From positions 5,162,134-5,226,133 of the forward strand of contig CM035304.1 of the NCBI GenBank assembly GCA_002900995.3: a stretch of 64,000 nucleotides of DNA. The letters run 5' to 3'. The notes beneath the pieces are model-generated. The model was not told the origin of the DNA. It made no database searches and was given only the letters and a program-made list of their open reading frames with translations. Source of the DNA: Ganoderma boninense. Taxonomy: Eukaryota; Basidiomycota; Agaricomycetes; Polyporales; Polyporaceae. The first letter of the stretch is position 1. Each line of letters opens with the position of its first letter. Positions 22,513 to 33,651 of the stretch are shown here, one piece after another. A program made the position numbers and the translations under genes.

Positions 22513-22648
22513 GATTGGATGGGGGTTGATGAATGGTTGAGGTAGAAGCTGGTTCGATGATTGTGTGACGACCGGGGGCGCAATCACCACCGGTGGCAAG
22601 GTATGAGTAGTTCGTGGGGTCGAATGTATCGGAGCTCTTGACGCCGAG

Positions 22649-23077
22649 TCAGGACACTCGATAAAGTCTTCTTGGTCTTGTATTGGATGTGAGTTCCGAG
22701 CCAAACGTGTCGTCTGCTCCGAAGTCGGTAGGTATGTGTTCTGTAATTGCGGGAACGTCTGAGAAATGGTCTCGCGCGTCGTCGAACTCTTCGATCGAAT
22801 TTCCGGATAGGTCTTCATTGAATTGTTGATCGTCGTCGGTAACCCAGGTAAAGGTGTGAAAGTCAAAACGTAAGGTGTCGCTTGGACTAGGTGTATTGCC
22901 GGACTCTGGCGTCGACCACGGCGAAATGGTTGGGGTAGGTTCCGACGAACCTTCCGACGTCGGAGGAGTCAGCGCAAAGGTTGCGGTTCGAGGTGAGTAC
23001 GGCACCGGTTGCGTCGGTGTCGGAAGTGTGTGATGATTCAGAGGATCAGGAGGATTCGAAGGTTGTCTCCTTTGCAA
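22649..23077 (-). CDS. TE1 leader ORF upstream of gag
   Basis: A 142-aa frame (MQRRQPSNPPDPLNHHTLPT to RPRRLYRVS) begins 131 nt after the 5' LTR. It is Pro/Ser/Thr-rich, then has a more ordered acidic part (DFHTFTWVTDDDQQFNEDLS, SIEEFDDARDHFSDVPA). It overlaps the 5' extension of the gag frame by about 220 nt, so either a frameshift or an intron may link it to gag, making it the N-terminal domain of a longer Gag. No damage is seen. Function unknown. Confidence 0.5.
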   Translation of the reverse strand: MQRRQPSNPPDPLNHHTLPTPTQPVPYSPRTATFALTPPTSEGSSEPTPTISPWSTPESGNTPSPSDTLRFDFHTFTWVTDDDQQFNEDLSGNSIEEFDDARDHFSDVPAITEHIPTDFGADDTFGSELTSNTRPRRLYRVS

Positions 23078-23185
23078 AACTCCCGAGAGTTCCGCGAGAT
23101 GTCTGAGGTCTGAAAGGAACTCTTGATCTTCCGCAAGCGGTAAATTTGCTGTCTGTCGGTTAATCGCGAAGGAATCCGACTGGGC

Positions 23186-23207
23186 CCCCTTGCGGTGGGC
23201 TCCAAAA
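23186..23207 (-). promoter_or_regulatory. TE1 primer binding site
   Basis: On the element strand the 5' LTR ends CAGTATATCA and is followed by TTTTGGAGCCCACCGCAAGG. TGG shortly after the LTR is the complement of a tRNA CCA end, so this is the expected minus-strand primer site. The tRNA species is not identified from sequence alone. Confidence 0.6.
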
Positions 23208-24321
23208 TGATATACTGATGGACGGTCTGGACTCCGCTAGGATACTGCGGGAAATGAGGCAGAGATGGAGTGGCACTGTGGATGGGGCAAGGACCGACGA
23301 GTCTGTCACTGAGGGTGCGAGGAAGGTGGTCGGCTCTCGCGAGTAGACCGAGGGACGTGCGGACGATCCGAGGGATGGTGGATGATGGAGACAACGACGT
23401 ACGGACGTCGGGCGGGAAGGGGACGAGGATGCTGGAGACGAATGGGAAAGAAATGGAAAGGGAACAACACACCCGTGAGGCTTTCGCTACCTCCGGGATG
23501 AGTGCGCTATCGGAAGTAGGTGCGACAATGGGTGAACGCGGGATCGGGGAGGTCGGAGACTTCGTAAGCATCGAGAGTCCACGCGCGGACTGCCCGAGTG
23601 GTCTCGTAAACGCTACGCTTGCGCGGGTGGGGAGTAAAAGTGAGTGAGCAGATGGTCGCTGTCGAGTCGATGTCGGCCAGGGGAGGAATTCGCTATCCTT
23701 CCGTCGAGTCCGATCATAAGCGTGGGGTGCCAAAAGCTGCATAATCATGGGGAGCGATGGGTATATATACAGGAACGGGACGGGACCCGTGTGGTCCGAC
23801 CTACTACTACTACTACTCGAAAACGTCCTCCTCCGCTGGAATCACGAGCCCTTCCCGGAGTCCCGCAGGCTCCGTAAGCCTCGACTTGTGCGCCACCGGT
23901 CTATGAGCTAGCTGGGCCTCGTGCGGCGGATCGACGCGTATAGGTCGCGGAGGCCGCGTCTTGAGCGCTTGAGTGCGACGCATCGCGACACGGTCACGTG
24001 TACGCGTCAGGCGCTCGAGGACGAGTCGACGAAAACTAGGGGACAAGTCTTGATCTTGAATGGGGGTCCGTCCCCCTCGATCCTCCTGTCGCCGGTGGTG
24101 GAGACTACGCGCGAGGGATGCACTCGGAAACTTCGGGGAGTGCGGAGTCAGCGGGACCACCAGGAAACTAAAGGGGGCTTCGGATGGTGGCTTCGGGGGC
24201 ATGCGTTCGGAACGAGGGGGGGGGGCGCGGGTCGAGTGCCTTCTGAGGGAGCGGACTCCTCGGTGCGAAAAATGGGGGTATTTCGGGGGTTTCGGAGCAT
24301 GGAGAGGCACCGGGCCTATCA
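23208..24321 (-). repeat. TE1 5' LTR
   Basis: A 1114-bp copy of 9065-10177. The GCGC that follows it at 24322-24325 pairs with GCGC before the other LTR (9061-9064) as target duplication. The same TATA-like and CTA-run features are present (near 23761-23817). Confidence 0.9.
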
Positions 24322-26246
24322 GCGCGTCCTTCTATCTATGTTGACCGGCCCATCCAGACTTGAAACCGTGAATATCGATGTGTTCCGTCTCATCGCAGAT
24401 GAGCTGCACCACCAAGGAGGTTTCCTCCACAATCTATCACTTGCGTCTCGCAAGCTCCGCCACCTTTCCTGCCCCATATTGTTCTCCCGGTGCAGGTGGA
24501 TTGTCCGTTCTCGGCAGGAGGACGTGGAGCCCACGTATGATTACTTCCCGTCCCCACAGCCACCTGAAGTAATCCGTCCATTCGTTCGGTGTGTCCTGCT
24601 TTTTCGATGGTCAAGCATTTCTCAAACCGCCGTGTGTCAGGCACCTAAATGTATACAGGCCATTTCGATACGACCAAGACGTGGAGCAGTTCCACATCCT
24701 CCTGGGTTGCTTCCCTTTGATCACCTCGGTCACCTTCGCGGGGACGCAGGGTGTTATTTGGTGGCCTATGATCAGATCCTGTCTCGTCAACCCTGGCATC
24801 ACATCCTTGTCGTTCAACGCCGGAGAACAGACCGATTCACCTTGGCCCCGTACTTGTCGGACGACACAATCACTAGCTCACTCGAGCGGCTTTCATTCAC
24901 GACTACTATGTGGCGGGAACATGCTAATGTCACGTCAAACACTCGCTACTGCTTCCAACCGAGGGACATGAATGAGGTTTATCATTTTGAGCGGGAGTGG
25001 TTGACCGCTATTCTGCTCACCATGAACACTACCGCTATATCCCTTACAATACCTATAGAGACGGCACCTTTGCGCGAGATGTCGACGATCCCCTGGCCGA
25101 AGCTTAGACACCTGTATCTCCATGGACGCTTGCTGGCTAGCTCGCAGTCAGCTGCACTGCGCGCCCTTCTCCCCTCTCTGCATTCACTCGAGACCCTCTC
25201 AGTGCAAGCTGCGAGGTCGAAGCAGCTCGCACGGCCCCGACTACTAGCGCCACTCCCTTCATCGAGCGGACATCGCGTATCATCTTCTTCCCATGCTCCT
25301 TCCGCGCCTTCAGGATCATCCACTACTATCATCATCCAGCGTCCGTCCACCCCTCCCACTATTCTGCCCAGATTGCGCTCTCTCACCATCGCGTACATGA
25401 ACCCTGAAGACGCGATCTTTTCCATCAATGCCGAGCTTACCCACTTGTCTCTCCGGGACTGTCCGCGCTTCTACCACTTCCTCGCATACGGGGGATTGCG
25501 AATCGGTGTGCAGTGGGGCTGGAACATGCCAATCCTCAACCCGGCGCAATGCCTGTCGATGATAAAACAAATGCCATTGTCGAGGTTGACCAGCCTTGAG
25601 CTCGTGTACATGGTGGCCGCGATGCGGTCGGGCAACGATGCGGACTTGCTCACATAGATAGGTAAATCATTTCCTGCGCTGTCGTATTTGGAGATCCATC
25701 GTTATCGGTACCAGAGGACGGAGCGGGTCGACCACGTTCGTCTTCCCTGTTTTGTTTGATGTGTCACGGTGCTCATTGTCATCTGCAGGCACATATTGCC
25801 CGGACGCTGACCGCGGTGAAGTCGTTGTGCACCGTGCGCTTGAACCTGGACTTCCACGACGATCATCAGGCGTACTGCGGCAACCTCGAGAAGAGCAAAC
25901 GATGGCATGACACGCTCATAGAACAGCGTGGGCCAGAGATCCTGGCAATCATGCAGGAGTGTCCGCTCCTAGAGCATGTCGCACTCCTTTATCATGGGTG
26001 GCCGTCAGCGACATGGGTTGAGTTCCGGACGCCTCCCTGCCTGGGACCGCGCATTGTCCTGGAGTATGATGCTGAGCATGTGTACGTTCGCACTTTTGTC
26101 GGCTCTCTGCGCCCATTGACAGCCCTCACTTTCAGGGATTCGGAGACCTTGATGAGAAAGAAATGGGTCGGGGAGTGACGGCTATGTTTTCTGCGACAAG
26201 TCGGAGTCTCGCAGGGGCGACTCTGTGGGCAACACCAATGACGTAA

Positions 26247-26742
26247 GTGGGTGCCGGCTTCATTAGAGGTGGAACTGAGTCAGTCAGTTGGTGGGATGAT
26301 TGGCGGCAGCATGTGGGTTGGGCCCAGGCTGAGTGAGACGTCGAGAGCCAGTAGAACTGCATGTCCGGCCGCTCGAAGACCTTGCTGGCGAAAGTCACTA
26401 AGCAAGGGGTGGACGGTCAGTGACCACTGCAGCGCTGCATATCGTGTTGCTGAACCTGAGCGTGAGATCGGGCACTGATATATGATAACTTGGTGGCTTT
26501 GATTCTGTTACAACCTACAACTTTGATGCTGGCCGACACATACCATATGTTCGAAACTTCCATGTTTCCTGTGGTCGGATCTATGAGTGGCGCATCGACC
26601 CCTCACGTTTGGAAGGGGTTTGCTTTCTCTATGTGAATTCTGGCATCCAGCATGTCATCTTACTCTCGGGACCTTTGGGTTCTTGCTCGGTGTTCATCCA
26701 TGTACTGCTCGATGACGGCCACACTCGTGCTACGCATATGTT
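26247..26742. repeat. F-box family spacer downstream of copy B
   Basis: Contains tggcgcatcgacccctcacg (26590) and other stretches shared with the spacers at 54050, 56875 and 59850 on the other strand and with the two halves around the CACTA-like element. It marks the noncoding part of the duplicated unit. No gene. Confidence 0.5.
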
Positions 26743-27067
26743 ATGTTTTCTAGGGTCTGGTTCACTGTCTCCTCTCTCGTCTTCGCCTGGTCCTACTTTC
26801 CATTGTGCGAGTCTCAGACAACGCCCAGCGATCCCGACTCGGAGCTACTCCCACCCTGTGAACGCTCCACTGAGGGTGCTGTTGGCGATGAACTCACTGC
26901 AGGTCTTGCGCCTCAACCTGGACTTCAAGATCGCGTACTGTGGGGAGTGGTACGAGACACTAACCGGAAGGAAGGGCCCCGAGATTGTGCAGGTCATGCA
27001 GATGTGCCCGGAGCTGGAGCGTGCCATGGACCAGAATCATAAAGACGGAAATATGCCCCGACCCTGA
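26743..27067 (+). pseudogene. F-box family copy C, internally deleted remnant
   Basis: It begins as an exon 1 (MFSRVWFTVSSLVFAWSYFP) and switches at about 26875 to exon-4-type sequence (NSLQVLRLNLDFKIAYCGEW, RKGPEIVQVMQMCPELE), so the F-box and LRR-like body are missing. The 5' flank (cactcgtgctacgcat) matches that of copy H at 53660-53700 on the other strand, making C and H one subfamily. Not functional. Confidence 0.7.
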
Positions 27068-27183
27068 CTAAGCACAAGACACACCTCTGTGAATTTGACC
27101 TCAACGAAGTTGAAGAGGTCGGCCGCTGTGGCGGCCTCTTCTAGCCTCTTCCGTGGCTGCTTGGCTCGCGTTCCACGACCGCA

Positions 27184-29428
27184 ATGCTTTCTCGGACCCT
27201 GGCAGTACTGCAGTCGCTTCTGTTTCCTTGGAATCACCGCCACGGCAATGGAGGTGCGCCTCTGAAATCGCCCCGACCCCGCAAGAAGCGTAAAGCTTCG
27301 CCCCTTCCCTCTCGAGAGACGCTGGACCTCCCATCACTGTCCCAAGGACCTTCTTTCTCATAAGTTTATCCTCATGATCCCCACGTTCGATACTCACACT
27401 GGCATGTTCAGCCTTGAGGACTTGAACGTGGACGTATTTGTGCTTATCATGGATCAGTTGCAATGGCAGGAAGCCTCTCTCCACAACCTTGCACTCTCTT
27501 CTCACCGGCTTCATTCGCTGTGCTTCCCGATACTCTTCAAGAGATGTCGAGTGGATATCAGGGAGACAAGGCATGATGATCCCCCAGACTCCATCTGTTC
27601 GTACGTTCGGTGAGTCTTGTCACGTGTTTTGTTTCTTGTGCTTGTTCCGATTCGATGTTTTCAAGACATTTAACACATATCGGGCCTGTATGTAAAGATC
27701 AAGACCCTCAAAGGATGGAGAAACTGTTCAGCCATTTCCCTTTCCTCACTTCGATCGCTCTAGAGGAGCTCGATGGGAGCATTCCATGGGCTGTTCTCAA
27801 GGTCTGCCTCGCCCTTCCCTGTGTCGTATCCTTGTCGGTCCACCTCAGACTGTTTGCCCTTCGTACCCATCCCATCACCCAAGAGGATGTTGCTGTCACT
27901 TCTATTTCTCTGAAACAGTTCTCGTATGGCATCACCATGTGGCGAGAACGGGTCAGTGGGCTGGAATACGTCAATGGCTACGCCTCTCTGAGCGACATGT
28001 GAGCAATCTATGATTTTGAACGCGAGTGCCTGTCCAGCATCGTCTCGAAGCTGAATAACACTGTGACGTCTCTCGCACTGCCAATAGAATCTGCGCCTAT
28101 TCTCGCCATGGCGGAACTATCCTGGCCACATCTCCGTGAGCTGGCTCTGCATGGACACCTCTTAGACTCTGAACATGCCACTTCCCTGCAGTACTTGCTT
28201 CCGTCCCTCCCATCTCTTCGAAAGGTCTCAATTCTGGCAGGAAGGTACACTCTCAGGCCGGTGCGGCACCCTCTTCTTCCAGGTTCGTCGACTCCGCAAC
28301 TATCCTCCCTCCAGCGAACAAAATCCATGTCAGCTCTGGAACCTTCAAGCTCCTCCACGTCCATACACTGTCGAGCTACGTCTCCCACTCCTGATACCAC
28401 GGATCCTCCTATCCTATCCCAGCGCGAACCGTCGCCCTTTCCCTTCCTCACCGAATTACGCTCCCTCATGATCACCTATCCGGACCCCGAAGACGGAATC
28501 TTCTCCCTCAACCTACCCAACCTCACTCACCTCTCCCTGCGCGACCAACCTCGTGTCTACCATCGTCTGACTGCCGATGATATTGCAATCCTGGATGGTT
28601 CATATGGCGGATCGTGGCCGGCCCCTCTATTGTCTTCGGAAGAACTGCTCTCCATCCTCCGCCGCATGGACCTCTCCCGTCTGACAAGTCTCGAGCTTGT
28701 ATACATGGCGCATCAGCCGGGAGAGGACGACGCGCTGCTCTCATATATTCCCGAGTCGCTTCTGCAGCTAGAACACCTAGAGCTCCATTGGTACCGCGGT
28801 GTGCAGTCGCAAATGCGAAGGACTCGGGTCGACCATGTACGCCATCCTATCCTTTAATGCCTGCAGTCAGATCCCTACTGATTGCGCTACAGATGCACAT
28901 CGCCCGGCTACTCTCCCCCGCGACATCCCTAGTCACCCTCCACCTCAATCTCGACTTCCACGATGACCACCAAGCATACTGCAGTGCACCATGGGAGTGC
29001 AGGCGCTGGTTCCCCCTCTTCAAAGCACGTGGCTTCGAGATCATCAACCTTTTGCAGGCTTCGTGTCCCCATCTGGAGCACGTCGCGCTTCTCTACCATG
29101 GGGATCCTGCCGCGACTTGGGCGGAGCTCCATCCGCAGCGGTGCGCAGAACCATGGTTCATCTTGGACTACACAAAGCATCATGTGTGCGTTTCATGTGC
29201 TCTCGACTGCCTTTGTCCTTCGCTTTCTGACCATCAGCCCAGGGATTCGGAGCCATGCCCCAGGGAGTGGGTGTTTCTGGACCCCAGCGTTATACCATCG
29301 CTCTTAACTCTGTAACTTGTAACCCCGCTTTTGCTAACATTATACGCTTCTTTTTGTTCAGTAGACAGGTGATCTGGGTATGCACACTGGATATATTCGG
29401 TTTGGGGAGCAATGCTTTGGACTATTAG
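27184..29428 (+). pseudogene. F-box family copy D, divergent, with in-frame TGA
   Basis: Five exons are recognisable: 27184-~27355, 27412-27609, 27666-28836, 28893-29183 and from 29243. Exon 2 carries an F-box (LNVDVFVLIMDQLQWQEASL, LCFPILFKRCRV). The LRR-like body includes LRELALHGHLLDSEHATSLQ and LTELRSLMITYPDPEDGIFS. Exon 4 is close to the family (LNLDFHDDHQAYC, LEHVALLYHGDPAATW). Two defects are visible. The intron 1 donor reads ATAAGT where the family has GTGAGT, and a TGA at 28000-28002 interrupts LSDM-AIYDFERE. If read through, the rest is open. It is the most diverged copy, so the defects may be recent relative to its age. Confidence 0.75.
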
Positions 29429-30125
29429 TATCTTCTTCTGTGAACTTGGCTGTTGTGCATGGCGCTCTGTTTAAGCTGGATTCTATGGACATTGCATCAA
29501 GACGACAAGAGTACATCACACCATGTCTTCCTACAATGCGCCCAGCACATGGAGCATCACGGCAGTACAGTCTTTAACCGGTCCTCAGGCCACTATGGGT
29601 CCTCGGGCCACCCGGCCATTTCCCATCCATCCGCTGGACCCCGTCCCTTCAAACTTTACACATAGATTCATTTACGTTTGCACGTTACATGGCTCTCATT
29701 CTGTGTAAGGCAAGGGGGTATTTCTTGACTTATGATGGCCGTTATACTAAATCAGGGAAAAAATGGATTTAATTGTTGAGATCACGAGCTGGAGTGCTGC
29801 CCGATAACGCTGAAATCTTGACAGATCACCCCTTCAGTACCATACTTCTATTGTATTGAACCTAAAGTCTTATCGAGCTCGAAACACAGAGTCCATCTTG
29901 ACGTTGTCGCCATCCATTGCACAACAGAGGTGGGTGATCAAGCGCCCTGTCACACTGCAATCTGGAAAGGGTGCGGCAATACCTTAAGGTGGTATTGCTC
30001 TCACTACATCATGGCTCCTGGTTGCCGCCCCCCTTCGCAGACAAAGGTTCAAGATGAGGCGTCCAAATTCAAGGAACACTGGGTCGACATCGCGGCCGAG
30101 CGGTACAAGACCCTGAAGCACGGGG

Positions 30126-32872
30126 CACCATATGTTGTGGTATTGATACATCATTTTACGGTTATCTCCCAGGAGCGTTTTACATCATATTACGGTTACA
30201 GGCATGATGTATCATAAGCCCCCGGGGCTTATGCCGGATTCTACCCAATTAGGCAAGGCCTCCTCCGGGGCCTCCAGGGAGAGCCCCCATGCTTATCTAA
30301 GCCCTCCCGGGCCTGCTGTGGCTGTACCCTTTTGCTACTCCCATCAATCCTTGCCTCCCGGGCCTGCTGTGGCTGTACCCTTCTGTTCCTGCCATCAATT
30401 CTGGCCCCCGGGGCCTACTGTGGCTGTGTCCCCTTGCTTCTCCCATCAATCCTGCCTTCCGGGATGCCTCCTCCCATCAAATATCAACCTCCCGGCTTCC
30501 CTGGCCCAATTAGGCAAGTGCCCAGTGCCTGGGAGGTGGGGGACCTTGTTCCCCTTGCTGTTAGGCCATTCCTGGGCCGTTTCCCTTCATTGTAGGTGCG
30601 TTCTGTTCGCATTTTCAAGGCGAACAAAATGTATATACTCAGTTACTACATAGTGGCCCCTACCAGACCCATAGTGCCCCCTTAGGATCGACCTAGGGAC
30701 ACTGTTTGGTGAATATCTCTTCCGTTTCTTGGCCGTTTTGGGCGCGTGAGGGCTCATTGGATTCGCATTTTTAATACGCACCTAACGAGCCCTCATGCGT
30801 CCAAATCCGTCCAGCGGTCGTCCCGGAGCAGATACCTTCTCCTCCTGGGGAGCAGGTATCTGTATCTCAGCAACCCCTGGACCGTTTGCCTTGCTGTTTG
30901 CACTCACTTGTATGTCTGTTGTACTGCATTTCATGCAATGTATTCACTTGTACATTGATAGCCAGCCCATCATGCAGGATGCCCATCAGTATGCAGCCTC
31001 TCCTACTTCGACGGCCCATATCTCCACAACGCATGGGCCGTTTTTTGTGCCCGTGGTACGCCTGGAAAGCCCTTGCTCATAGCTTTCTAAGGAGCCCCTG
31101 AACGTCCCGAACGGACCACTGGTCGTCCCGGGAGGCTGACCCTCTCCTCCTACCTCCATCTTATACTCATCCATCTATATCTCAGGCAGTTTCCCACCGT
31201 TTCCCCTCATCTTTTTTGCATCATAGATCTGTATTTACCTGCTACCTGAATCCATGACCATATTTGCTATCAGGCCAGTGGATCTATTTGGGCTCCCTTA
31301 TCAGTATCCTCACAGTATACACCCTATGCCCCCCTTGGCCCACCATGGATAGGCGATGTAATAGGTTGACTAAATAGAGCTAAATGAGGGCTATCCAACG
31401 CAACAAGAACCATGCAAAACGGTCAAGTATTGGCCTAGTTATGATGTTTTCAACTCCAGTAGACCCACTGTATAACAGTAAGACACTCCGGGCAAGTGTC
31501 TTAACCCGGAAGGCAGGGTCTTAAACCAGCTAACAGGAACTGTTCAAGCTATAAGTTGGCTTCCTCTCAACCGTTTTGCATGGTTCTTGTTGCGTTGGAT
31601 AGCCCTCATTTAGCTCTATTTAGTCAACCTATTACATCGCCTATCCATGGTGGGCCAAGGGGGGGCATAGGGTGTATACTGTGAGGATACTGATAAGGGA
31701 GCCCAAATAGATCCACTGGCCTGATAGCAAATATGGTCATGGATTCAGGTAGCAGGTAAATACAGATCTATGATGCAAAAAAGATGAGGGGAAACGGTGG
31801 GAAACTGCCTGAGATATAGATGGATGAGTATAAGATGGAGGTAGGAGGAGAGGGTCAGCCTCCCGGGACGACCAGTGGTCCGTTCGGGACGTTCAGGGGC
31901 TCCTTAGAAAGCTATGAGCAAGGGCTTTCCAGGCGTACCACGGGCACAAAAAACGGCCCATGCGTTGTGGAGATATGGGCCGTCGAAGTAGGAGAGGCTG
32001 CATACTGATGGGCATCCTGCATGATGGGCTGGCTATCAATGTACAAGTGAATACATTGCATGAAATGCAGTACAACAGACATACAAGTGAGTGCAAACAG
32101 CAAGGCAAACGGTCCAGGGGTTGCTGAGATACAGATACCTGCTCCCCAGGAGGAGGAGAAGGTATCTGCTCCGGGACGACCGCTGGACGGATTTGGACGC
32201 ATGAGGGCTCGTTAGGTGCGTATTAAAAATGCGAATCCAATGAGCCCTCACGCGCCCAAAACGGCCAAGAAACGGAAGAGATATTCACCAAACAGTGTCC
32301 CCTAGGTCGATCCTAAGGGGGCACTATGGGTCTGGGTAGGGGCCACTATGTAGTAACTGAGTATATACATTTTGTTCGCCTTGAAAATGCGAACAGAACG
32401 CACCTACAATGAAGGGAAACGGCCCAGGAATGGCCTAACAGCAAGGGGAACAAGGTCCCCCACCTCCCAGGCACTGGGCACTTGCCTAATTGGGCCAGGG
32501 AAGCCGGGAGGTTGATATTTGATGGGAGGAGGCATCCCGGAAGGCAGGATTGATGGGAGAAGCAAGGGGACACAGCCACAGTAGGCCCCGGGGGCCAGAA
32601 TTGATGGCAGGAACAGAAGGGTACAGCCACAGCAGGCCCGGGAGGCAAGGATTGATGGGAGTAGCAAAAGGGTACAGCCACAGCAGGCCCGGGAGGGCTT
32701 AGATAAGCATGGGGGCTCTCCCTGGAGGCCCCGGAGGAGGCCTTGCCTAATTGGGTAGAATCCGGCATAAGCCCCGGGGGCTTATGATACATCATGCATT
32801 TAACCGTAATATGATGTAAAACGCTCCTGGGAGATAACCGTAAAATGATGTATCAATACCACAACAGCAGCT
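30126..32872. mobile_element. Palindromic fold-back element, copy 2, 2747 bp
   Basis: It has the same length as copy 1 and nearly the same sequence, in opposite orientation. It is flanked by a perfect 8-bp duplication GCACGGGG (30118-30125, 32873-32880), so this copy inserted as a unit. An 8-bp duplication fits hAT-type integration, but the ends (CACCATATG / AGCTGCTG) do not look like the hAT MITEs elsewhere in the window. No transposase gene is present, so it must be mobilised in trans. Confidence 0.85.
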
Positions 32873-33107
32873 GCACGGGGTTCCCGGACGGTCACGAAAG
32901 AGGTCGCGCAAGAATGCCTTGAGGCAACCGGGGAGACTGTCGCATTGTCGAGGAACACAATTATCGCTTGCGTGCAAGGTCGGCCGAGCATCCGGGAGTT
33001 TAATCAAGGGAAGCGATGGCTGACAGATGGAGAGGAAAGGCAGGTGGTCGACTTCACAATCGAGCTTGCTCAGCGCAGTTTCCCCCTCAGTCACTGGCGG
33101 CTCAAGG

Positions 33108-33632
33108 TGTTACGTCCTTAACCTATTGGACTTACAGTTCAATAGATCAGGCCTTTTAGACCAAAGACTAGTGGTTGACTAGAGTTTGGATACTAGACTT
33201 GTTAGGTCTAGAGGACGTAGGGGTATGAAGGTACTGCTCGCAGAGCAGTAGCTGGATAGACAAGAGACTGAAAACTGGGGGGTCACTGCTGAGGTGTCGC
33301 CCCTTATATACATGTAGGATCCTAAGGTTTCAGGCTGTGTATGTAGTGACTGTAGCTATAGGTTCAGGGCTATGGGCTGCGGACTGCGGGCTGCGGACTG
33401 CGGACTGCGGACTGCGGGCTGTGGACTGCGGGCTGCGGACTGTGGGCTGTGGACTGTGGGCTGTGGACTGCGGGCTGTGTACTGTGATCTATGTACTTGG
33501 TTACTGTGGGCTGTGGTCCCTGTGCTGTATCCTGGGTGCTATGTACGTGGTTACTCCTTAATGTAATAGGTCTTTAGTAATGCAAGGGAAAAGTATGGAT
33601 GTAGTAAGCCTGCTTACTATGCGTCCGTAACA
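33108..33632 (-). repeat. TE2 3' LTR with GGACTGCGGGCTG minisatellite
   Basis: It abuts the polypurine tract at 33633, so it is the 3' LTR. Positions about 33370-33480 are a run of 7- and 14-nt units (GGACTGC, GGGCTGC and GGGCTGT variants). Unit order differs slightly between the three LTRs in this window (here, 45404-45955 and 46656-47181), which shows slippage. Confidence 0.9.
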
Positions 33633-33651
33633 TTACCCCCTCTCCCCCTGC
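33633..33651 (-). promoter_or_regulatory. TE2 polypurine tract
   Basis: On the element strand GCAGGGGGAGAGGGGGTAA directly precedes the LTR. The accessory ORF 3 reading frame passes through it (AGGEG), so the tract is also protein-coding. The nested copy has the same arrangement at 45384-45403. Confidence 0.8.

Larger units (their letters stand above)
9065..24321 (-). mobile_element. TE1: 15.3 kb Ty3/gypsy LTR retrotransposon with antisense cargo genes
   Basis: The two LTRs (9065-10177 and 23208-24321) differ by about two substitutions and one G-run length change, so insertion was recent. Both have TGATA...TATCA ends, and GCGC is present on both outer sides (9061-9064, 24322-24325). The element reads right to left: 5' LTR, primer site, leader ORF, gag, [palindrome replacing protease-RT-RNase H], integrase, hairpin-polypurine tract, five antisense genes (10324-16170, + strand), second hairpin-polypurine tract, 3' LTR. 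It cannot move on its own in this state because RT is missing and integrase is damaged. The flanks rejoin into intron 1 of an F-box gene, so all of this DNA is inserted material. Confidence 0.9.
8847..26246 (+). pseudogene. F-box/LRR-like family copy B, split by TE1 in intron 1
   Basis: Exon 1 (8847-9049, MFSKAWTTIHALAFPSDLG) is separated from exon 2 (24358-24588) by a 15.3 kb retrotransposon. The remaining intron 1 pieces (ccatgcgc before, gcgcgtccttctatctatg after) match intron 1 of copy G (ccatgctcgtcctcctatc), so the element sits inside the intron. Exons 3-5 are at 24641-25735, 25789-26079 and from 26139. Damage: the donor GTGAGT is now ATCAGT at 9050; a frameshift lies near 24825 (between FNAG and TDRF); TAC has become TAG in DADLLTY (near 25655). 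The F-box segment (VNIDVFRLIADELHHQGGF) and the LRR-like body are otherwise well conserved. Probably dead. Confidence 0.85.

Noticed and set aside
23038..23748. 236-aa - strand ORF across the TE1 LTR and primer site
   Set aside because: It crosses the primer binding site and duplicates in the other LTR with a different end. Ser/Pro/Arg-rich composition fits chance openness in GC-rich DNA.
23921..25657. 578-aa + strand ORF starting in the TE1 LTR
   Set aside because: A chance fusion of LTR antisense sequence with F-box copy B exons. The F-box part belongs to the split gene.
33337..33566. ORFs encoding ADCGLRTADCGLR-type repeats in TE2 LTRs
   Set aside because: Direct translation of a 7-nt minisatellite in the LTR U3 region. 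Present only as a by-product.
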